A DNA stretch of 64,000 nt from assembly GCF_002973535.1 (NCBI RefSeq), contig NZ_PVEP01000001.1, positions 186,001-250,000 of the forward strand. Direction: 5' to 3'. The notes under the pieces were generated by a model. The model ran no database searches. It saw nothing but the letters and a program-made list of their open reading frames with translations, and had not been told where the DNA came from. The DNA is from Albidovulum denitrificans. Lineage in GTDB: Bacteria; Pseudomonadota; Alphaproteobacteria; Rhodobacterales; Rhodobacteraceae. The stretch's first letter is position 1. Every line of letters starts with the position of its first letter. A program made the position numbers and the translations under genes. Shown here piece after piece: positions 58,404 to 64,000 of the stretch.

Positions 58404-59285
58404 ATGGATACGGCGGTTCTTCAGACTTACCTGCATATTGTCGAAGAGGGCAGCTTTGCCGCTGCCGCGCGGCGCATGGGCATTTCCAAAAGCATGTGCA
58501 GCAAGAATATCTCTGACCTTGAAACAAGCCTTGGCGTCCGGCTGCTGACCCGGACCACGCGGTCGGTCCGTCCGACGCCGATCGGGTCGGATTACTACAC
58601 GCAGGTGAAGGGCATCCTCGCCGCGCTGACGGATGCGAACGAAAACGCCCGCAGCCATTCCGCCAGCCCGCGGGGGCCGCTCAGGATCGGGACACCCACC
58701 GGCTACACGATGGCGATCCTGCGCCCGCATATGCTGCGCTTCATGGAGGAATTCCCCGAGGTGCAACTGGAAGCCGTGCTTCAGGACAGCTATTCGAACC
58801 TTGTCGAACAGGGCCTCGACGCGGTGATCCGCATCGGTGAACTGGCCGATTCCTCGCTGATCGCGCGGCATCTGCATGACATCTGCATCTTCGCCGTCGC
58901 AGCACCCGACTATCTGGAACGGAGCGGCACACCCCTGCTGCCCGCCGACCTGACCGGGCATCAATGCCTGCATTACAGCAACCTGAAGGGCGCGGAGACC
59001 TGGCCCTTCTACGACGGGAACGAGATCATCCACCAGAAGATCCGCCCGGCCTTCTCCTCGAATAACAGCGAGATGATCCGCGCGGCGGCGCTGGCGGGCA
59101 AGGGCGTGGCGCTGCTGCCCGACCACAGTGTCAGCCCCGACCTTGAAGAGGGGACGCTGGTGCGCGTGCTGCGCAGCCATGCCCTGCCGCGCGTGCCGGT
59201 GCACCTTCTTTACCCGACGCGCCAGAACATGTCGGCGGCGCTGCGGGCCTTCATTGATTTTACCGCGCGGGTGGACTGGGAATAG
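58404..59285 (+). CDS. LysR-family transcriptional regulator
   Basis: A 293-residue regulator. The helix-turn-helix is at residues 1-60 (VEEGSFAAAARRMGISKSMCSKNISDLETSLG), followed by the RTTRSVRPT hinge and a type 2 periplasmic-binding-like effector domain from about residue 90 (GPLRIGTPTGYTMAI). It belongs to the CrgA/AaeR-like clade by its TRSV hinge and LPDH C-terminal motif. Effector unknown. The leader holds no clear ribosome site. It lies 188 bases after the small secreted protein gene. Confidence 0.9.
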   Translation: MDTAVLQTYLHIVEEGSFAAAARRMGISKSMCSKNISDLETSLGVRLLTRTTRSVRPTPIGSDYYTQVKGILAALTDANENARSHSASPRGPLRIGTPTGYTMAILRPHMLRFMEEFPEVQLEAVLQDSYSNLVEQGLDAVIRIGELADSSLIARHLHDICIFAVAAPDYLERSGTPLLPADLTGHQCLHYSNLKGAETWPFYDGNEIIHQKIRPAFSSNNSEMIRAAALAGKGVALLPDHSVSPDLEEGTLVRVLRSHALPRVPVHLLYPTRQNMSAALRAFIDFTARVDWE

Positions 59286-59349
59286 GGTGACAATGGCGCT
59301 ATGACCTTTCGGCGGGAAAAGTCTCGCCCGTTTGTATCAGGTTTCACCA

Positions 59350-60024
59350 GTGTCCCGGCCCAACCCCCCGTCACATCCCCCCGCGCGACGCCCCCTTGCG
59401 CCGAAGTGGGCCAGATACCTCGGTCCGCCGCTTGCCATCCTGGCCTGGCTGGGCGCGTTCTGGCTCGTCGCCGATCGCATCCTTTTCGCGCTTCTCTGGG
59501 AAAAGCACGGGCCCGAATTCACCACCGAAGGCTATGCCGACCAGATGCGCCGCGATCTGGCCGAGGGCAATACCGGCCCGCAACCGTTCGACTATCCTTG
59601 CCCGAGCCGTCAGGGGGTGGTCGATCTGTCGCTGAAGATCAACGGCCCGTTTCCGATGAACCTTGGCGGCGACGTGGTGATGAGTGTCTGGGGCGACAGT
59701 CGGCTTTACATCGGGCCGCCGCAACGGCGGATCGTCATCCGGGACGTGCCGGTCTGCTGGAAGACGGATGAACGCGAGGGGTTCGCCGACCCCGGAAGCT
59801 GGGTCTATCTGGGCATCGCCTTCGACGATCTCGACACGGACAAGGTCGCCGATTTCTCGGGGGAGCAGGCCCTCCCGATCTATCTCTGGAAGCATATCGA
59901 GGTCGATCTGCATCCCCTTCCGGTGCAGGTCTACAGGGATGGCGGCGCGACCACGCAAATCATCGTGCGCCCGGTCGATCCGGTGGCCCCGATCCCCGAA
60001 AACCTGCGCTATCTGCTGCGTTAG
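59350..60024 (+). CDS. Hypothetical single-span membrane protein
   Basis: About 224 residues. A Pro/Arg-rich N-terminus is followed by one helix (YLGPPLAILAWLGAFWLVAD) and then a beta-rich periplasmic domain with MSVWGDSRLYIGPPQRRIVI and two cysteines (PCPSRQG and PVCWKTD) that could form a disulfide. GTG 59350 is preferred; TTG 59332 is possible, and neither has a strong ribosome site. Not recognised. Confidence 0.65.
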   Translation: MSRPNPPSHPPARRPLAPKWARYLGPPLAILAWLGAFWLVADRILFALLWEKHGPEFTTEGYADQMRRDLAEGNTGPQPFDYPCPSRQGVVDLSLKINGPFPMNLGGDVVMSVWGDSRLYIGPPQRRIVIRDVPVCWKTDEREGFADPGSWVYLGIAFDDLDTDKVADFSGEQALPIYLWKHIEVDLHPLPVQVYRDGGATTQIIVRPVDPVAPIPENLRYLLR

Positions 60025-60748
60025 CGATTGGCGCCCGGCCGGGCTGCCCCGGCGATTTTCTTGTCGCCTTCCGCAACCGCTATCATCATTCGGGCTTGCG
60101 GGACGGGGCCTTGCCGGTGTCGATCCCTGCCAAACTGGCAGCCGCCTGCGGGGTGGCGGCGGAGATGGATTGCGAGGTCATCGCCACCGCCAAATTCGCC
60201 TGTAAGGGCTATTCGACAGCAAAGGCAGGGACCGACAGGTATCAACCGCAGGCCTATGGCGGCTATGATTGCGCGCCCCCGAAACCGCGACGCGGCCAGG
60301 GCCGGCCCCGTCCGGCGCGGGGGCGAACCGCCCCTGCATCGCCGCTCTGACGGTTTGGCAGAAAAAGACATTGTCATTTTGCAACGATCCCCGCTAATGT
60401 GCAGACCTGCCGATCCGCCACGACACGCGGCGGTTGGCATCATCAGATTCTCTGCCAGACGGCGTCCGGGCGTTCAGCCGGGAAGGCGCGGGACAGGCAG
60501 GCCGAATGGCCGCAAGGCCGAATGACTCGCCCCGTGCATGACAAAGCCGGGGCCCGAATTGGGCGCCACCCAAAAGGCGTCCGGGAAAGAACCGCGATGA
60601 AACGCGCGAGGGCAGAGCAGATCGACCGGAGCGGGCCTATGCCCGCCGTCGCCATGCTGCCCTCCGCCCGCATCGCCTCAGCAATTGAGCGCAGATCATG
60701 GTCCGGTCCCGAAAGGGGGCGGCGCCTGGCTGCGTTCGGAAAGATTAC
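60025..60748 (+). other. Gene-poor stretch: end of the preceding unit and long rne leader
   Basis: No convincing gene. A TTG-started frame at 60096-60350 (84 residues, four cysteines) is open but unsupported. From 60371 a promoter-like sequence and about 340 bases of leader precede rne. The leader contains a GCGGGC/GCCCGC hairpin near 60635, a repeated GGCCGAATG pair near 60505-60525, and the rne ribosome site GGAAAG. Confidence 0.6.
60371..60400 (+). promoter_or_regulatory. Candidate rne promoter
   Basis: TTGTCA 60371-60376 and TAATGT 60395-60400 with an 18-base spacer, about 350 bases before the rne start. Confidence 0.5.
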
Positions 60749-63472
60749 ATGGCCAAGAAAATGCTCATCGATGCCACCCACGCGGAAGAGACCCGCGTCG
60801 TGGTGGTGGACGGAAACAAGGTTGAGGAATTCGACTTTGAGACCGCAAACAAACGCCAGCTTGCCGGCAATATCTATCTAGCGAAAATCACGCGCGTCGA
60901 ACCGTCGCTTCAGGCGGCTTTCGTCGACTACGGCGGCAACCGCCACGGTTTCCTCGCCTTTTCGGAGATCCACCCGGATTACTATCAGATCCCGGTCGCC
61001 GACCGTGAGGCGCTTCTGGCCGAGGAACGCGCCTATGCCGAGGCGCAAGAGGCCGAGGAACCCCGCCGCCGCCGCTCACGCCGCGCGCCCAAGGCCGAAA
61101 AGGCCGAGACGGGCGACAAGGTCGTGTCCAGCGACGACATTCCGGGGATGAGCGTCGTCGACCTGTCCGACGAGGACGCCCCGCAGGACGCGGAAGAGGC
61201 CAAGGCCGTTCCCGAGGTCAAGGCCAACGAAACCCCGGAGGTCGAGGCCGATAGCGATCACCGCGAGGCCGACAGCGATCACCACGACGACGACGGGGAC
61301 GAACCCTATGTCGCCGCCGACCATGCGTCCGACACCGACGAGGATATCGAATCCGTTGCCGATGAGGACGTGACCGAGGAGATTCGCCAGCCGCGCAAGC
61401 CGCGTCCGCGCAAGTACAAGATCCAGGAAGTCGTCAAGGTCCGGCAGATCATGCTGGTCCAGGTCGTCAAGGAGGAACGCGGCAACAAGGGCGCCGCGCT
61501 GACCACCTATCTCAGCCTTGCGGGGCGCTACTGCGTCCTGATGCCCAACACCGCGCGCGGTGGCGGCATCAGCCGCAAGATCACCAACGCCGCCGACCGC
61601 AAGAAGCTGAAGGAAATCGCCGGCGAGATCGAGGTGCCGCAGGGCGCCGGTCTCATCATCCGCACCGCGGGCAGCCAGCGCACCAAGGCCGAGATCAAGC
61701 GCGACTACGAATACCTGATGCGGCTTTGGGAACAGATCCGCGACCTGACGATGAAGTCCATCGCCCCGGCGCCGATCTATGAGGAAGGCGATCTCATCAA
61801 GCGGTCGATCCGCGATCTTTACAACAAGGACATCGACGAGGTTCTGGTCGAGGGCGCGGAGGGCTACCGCGCGGCCAAGGACTTCATGAAGATGATCATG
61901 CCGTCCCACGCCAAGAACGTGAAGAACTACGCCGAGGGGCTGCCGCTTTTCGCCCGGTATCAGGTGGAAAGCTACCTTGCGGGCATGTTCAACCCGACGG
62001 TGCAGCTGAAATCCGGCGGCTATATCGTGATCGGCGTGACTGAGGCGCTGGTGGCGATCGACGTGAACTCTGGCCGGGCGACCAAGGAAGGCTCGATCGA
62101 GGACACGGCCCTCAAGACCAACCTTGAGGCGGCGGAAGAGGTGGCGCGGCAGTTGCGCCTGCGTGACCTTGCGGGCCTGATCGTCATCGACTTCATCGAC
62201 ATGGAAGAGCGCAAGAACAACGCCGCCGTCGAGAAGCGCCTGAAAGACAAGCTGAAGACCGACCGCGCCCGCATTCAGGTTGGCCGCATCTCGGGCTTTG
62301 GCCTTCTGGAGATGAGCCGTCAGCGTCTGCGCCCCGGCATGCTGGAATCCACCACGCAGCCCTGCGCGCATTGCCACGGCACCGGGATCATCCGCTCCGA
62401 TGACAGCCTTGCGCTGCAAATCCTGCGCCAGCTGGAAGAGGAGGGAACGCGGAAGCGGTCGCGCGAGGTGCTGTTGAAGGCGCCGGTCGCGGTCGTCAAC
62501 TTCCTCGTCAACAACAAGCGCGAGCATATCGCGCAGATCGAGCTGCGCTATGGCATGGCCGTGCGGCTTGAGGCGGAACCCGCGCTCATCAGCCCGGATT
62601 TCGAGATCGAGAAGTTCAAGACCGCCACCCGCAATGTCCCGGAAGCGCCCAGCCAGGTGGTGTCGGTCGACGCGCTGAGGATGCAGGACGCGGAAGAGGA
62701 CGAGGATATCGTCGAAGCGGATGAGGATGAGGAGGCCGAAGAGGCCGCGCCCGCACCCGCGTCCGAGGATGGCGACGCGCCGCGCAAGAAAAAGCGCCGT
62801 CGTCGGCGGCGGCGGAAGTCCGGCAATGGCGGTACCGATGCCGCGCGTGAGGACGGCCACGATGAGGGCGAGGCTGAGGCCGGGGCCGAGGCCGCGACCG
62901 ATGAGGCGCCCGCCGAGACTGGCGCGGATGCGGATGCGGCTGGGTCGGAACCCGCCGAGCCGAAGAAGCGCCGGGTAAGCCGGTCGTCCCGCAGCCGCAA
63001 ATCGAAGGTTGAGGAGACCCCGGCGGAAGAGGTCGCAGCGACCGAGGCACCCGCCGAGGCCGCAGAGGCCACCGAGGCGCCCGCTGAGGCGGAAGCCGCG
63101 CCGAAGCCAAAGGCCCGCCGGTCCCGCGCCAAGGCCAAACCGGCCGAAGAGGCACCCGCCGAGGCTGCCGAGGCCCCGGCAGAGGAAGCGCCTGCCAAGC
63201 CGAAGACCACGAGGTCGCGGACCCGCAAGCCCAAGGCCGCGCCGGTCGCCGCGGCGGAACCCGTGGCGGAAGCCGCGCCCGCGCCCGCCGCGGCTGAACC
63301 CGCGCCGGAGCCGGTAGAGGTCGCCGCCTCCGCCCCGGTGCCGATGCCCGAACCGGCCCCCCATGCGGCTAACAGCGCCCCGCAGGCCGACCCGGCCGAG
63401 GCCGAGGCGCCCGAGGCCGAAGACAGCGCCGCGAAACCGCGCCGTCGCGGCTGGTGGTCGCTTGGCCGTTAA
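60749..63472 (+). CDS. rne: Ribonuclease E
   Basis: A 907-residue endoribonuclease. The S1 domain (from about residue 40) is split by an acidic, charged insertion of roughly 130 residues (about 95-220). Asp438 (VAIDVNSG) and Asp481 (IVIDFIDM) correspond to E. coli Asp303/Asp346, and Cys539/Cys542 (PCAHCHGTG) to the Zn-link 404/407; the 43- and 58-residue spacings are identical. After about residue 640 the chain is disordered, rich in Glu, Ala and Pro, with an Arg-rich RNA-binding patch near residue 690, and serves as a degradosome scaffold. GGAAAG precedes the ATG at 60749. Confidence 0.96.
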   Translation: MAKKMLIDATHAEETRVVVVDGNKVEEFDFETANKRQLAGNIYLAKITRVEPSLQAAFVDYGGNRHGFLAFSEIHPDYYQIPVADREALLAEERAYAEAQEAEEPRRRRSRRAPKAEKAETGDKVVSSDDIPGMSVVDLSDEDAPQDAEEAKAVPEVKANETPEVEADSDHREADSDHHDDDGDEPYVAADHASDTDEDIESVADEDVTEEIRQPRKPRPRKYKIQEVVKVRQIMLVQVVKEERGNKGAALTTYLSLAGRYCVLMPNTARGGGISRKITNAADRKKLKEIAGEIEVPQGAGLIIRTAGSQRTKAEIKRDYEYLMRLWEQIRDLTMKSIAPAPIYEEGDLIKRSIRDLYNKDIDEVLVEGAEGYRAAKDFMKMIMPSHAKNVKNYAEGLPLFARYQVESYLAGMFNPTVQLKSGGYIVIGVTEALVAIDVNSGRATKEGSIEDTALKTNLEAAEEVARQLRLRDLAGLIVIDFIDMEERKNNAAVEKRLKDKLKTDRARIQVGRISGFGLLEMSRQRLRPGMLESTTQPCAHCHGTGIIRSDDSLALQILRQLEEEGTRKRSREVLLKAPVAVVNFLVNNKREHIAQIELRYGMAVRLEAEPALISPDFEIEKFKTATRNVPEAPSQVVSVDALRMQDAEEDEDIVEADEDEEAEEAAPAPASEDGDAPRKKKRRRRRRRKSGNGGTDAAREDGHDEGEAEAGAEAATDEAPAETGADADAAGSEPAEPKKRRVSRSSRSRKSKVEETPAEEVAATEAPAEAAEATEAPAEAEAAPKPKARRSRAKAKPAEEAPAEAAEAPAEEAPAKPKTTRSRTRKPKAAPVAAAEPVAEAAPAPAAAEPAPEPVEVAASAPVPMPEPAPHAANSAPQADPAEAEAPEAEDSAAKPRRRGWWSLGR

Positions 63473-63491
63473 GGCACGGAAGAATCCCAAG

Positions 63492-63518
63492 AGGCCGGGC
63501 CATGCGCCCGGCCTTTTT
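63492..63518 (+). terminator. Rho-independent terminator of rne
   Basis: A 9-bp stem (AGGCCGGGC 63492-63500 with 63506-63514) and 5-base loop followed by TTTTT. Confidence 0.92.
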
Positions 63519-63611
63519 CGTTAAGGGGGGCGACATCGCGCCACGGTCATGTGACCGGCCGAAACACTTTGCCCCCGTGACGCCGCCCCGGCCATCGGCT
63601 AAGGCTGACCC

Positions 63612-64000
63612 ATGCTTGAAACGACCCTCATCGACGCCGGGTTCGCCCTTGCCGCGCTGATCGCGCTTCTGGCGGGGCTTTTGTCGTTCCTGAGCCCCTG
63701 CGTCCTGCCCATCGTGCCGCCTTACCTGGCCTATATGGGCGGGATCAGCATGCGCGACCTTGCCGATACCGAGGCCGACCACCGCGCCGCGCGCCGCCGG
63801 ACGCTTCTGGCGGCGGCTTTCTTCGTCCTTGGCCTGTCCACCGTCTTCCTGCTTCTGGGCTTTGCCGCCACGGCGCTGGGGCGGGCCATCGGGGCCTGGA
63901 TGGACTGGTTCAACTTCGCCGCCGGGATCGTCATCATGGTCTTTGGCGCGCATTTTCTTGGCGTGATCCGCATCGGCTTTCTGAACCGGGAAATGCGCAT
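63612..64000 (+). CDS. ccdA: CcdA-type cytochrome c biogenesis membrane protein (cut off by window edge)
   Basis: The first 129 codons are visible. The helix with LSFLSPCVLPIVPPYLAYMGG is the CcdA/DsbD hallmark and contains the first redox cysteine; a second helix pair follows. CcdA passes reducing equivalents across the membrane for heme attachment to apocytochromes. The start ATG at 63612 lies after AAGGCTGACCC. Full-length members have about 240 residues, so roughly half is outside the window. Confidence 0.92.
   Translation, partial: MLETTLIDAGFALAALIALLAGLLSFLSPCVLPIVPPYLAYMGGISMRDLADTEADHRAARRRTLLAAAFFVLGLSTVFLLLGFAATALGRAIGAWMDWFNFAAGIVIMVFGAHFLGVIRIGFLNREMR

Noticed and set aside
60096-60350. 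84-residue TTG-started frame with four cysteines before rne
   Set aside because: No ribosome site, Pro/Arg-rich tail, and it stops just before the rne promoter; kept only as part of the gene-poor stretch.
60371-60748. Possible small regulatory RNA upstream of rne
   Set aside because: No terminator with a T-run lies between the promoter-like boxes and rne, so a long leader is the simpler reading.
61076-63490. 804-residue minus-strand open frame opposite rne
   Set aside because: It consists of low-complexity Gly/Arg/Leu runs mirroring the Ala/Glu-rich C-terminus of RNase E.

Overview
The window looks like chromosome of a GC-rich alphaproteobacterium, most probably of the Rhodobacteraceae. The signs are a TRAP binding protein that closely recalls Rhodobacter sphaeroides TakP, the OlsB/OlsA ornithine-lipid pair, the ChpT phosphotransferase beside a DUF3553 gene, a Hint_2-type protein, a Cox15-type CtaA and an alphaproteobacterial RNase E with an acidic insertion in its S1 region. 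I saw no phage, insertion sequence, CRISPR array, rRNA or tRNA.

1-8 kb: a truncated Na+/Ca2+ exchanger (minus), a YdcZ-type membrane protein, takP and a Hint-domain protein. A minus-strand operon for amino-sugar catabolism (kinase, GntR/UTRA regulator, SIS-type deaminase, NagA) is divergent from murQ and a complete sugar ABC transporter (7.8-12.8 kb). Together they suggest uptake and use of GlcNAc, MurNAc or chitin/peptidoglycan fragments. 13-19 kb: acetylpolyamine amidohydrolase and N-carbamoylputrescine amidase converge on a potABCD-type polyamine transporter. 19-25 kb: an HPP-CBS membrane protein, small proteins, a glycosyltransferase, a sugar-nucleotide epimerase and a Wzm/Wzt-type polysaccharide exporter.

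25.1-36.6 kb holds the most unusual locus, a four-gene minus-strand operon in which every junction overlaps. It encodes a secreted 2640-residue multicopper-oxidase-like protein, a secreted propeller-like protein, a Sco-type copper chaperone and a cytochrome c fused to a periplasmic-binding-protein-like domain. The likely role is extracytoplasmic copper-dependent oxidation with electrons passed to a c-type cytochrome. The substrate is unknown; Mn(II) oxidation is one candidate.

36.8-50.2 kb is mostly housekeeping: chpT, DUF3553, olsB-olsA, a ThiE-like protein, TfoX-N, trmJ, ctaA, an M32 carboxypeptidase, an MFS transporter, cydAB with a 32-residue third subunit candidate, enoyl-CoA hydratase, thioesterase, rplM-rpsI. 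50.4-64 kb: PhzF, DUF1127 and a MocR regulator with a paired operator, alkA, an esterase, a glyoxalase-like protein, an HNH endonuclease, an agmatinase-like ureohydrolase, tandem paralogous small secreted proteins, LysR, rne with a long leader, and the start of ccdA.

A second notable feature is a family of four 95-bp inverted-repeat elements (22.9, 50.7, 54.9 and 56.2 kb). Three lie between convergent genes and carry the stop codon of a neighbour in their terminal motif. Their central hairpins show compensatory base changes.
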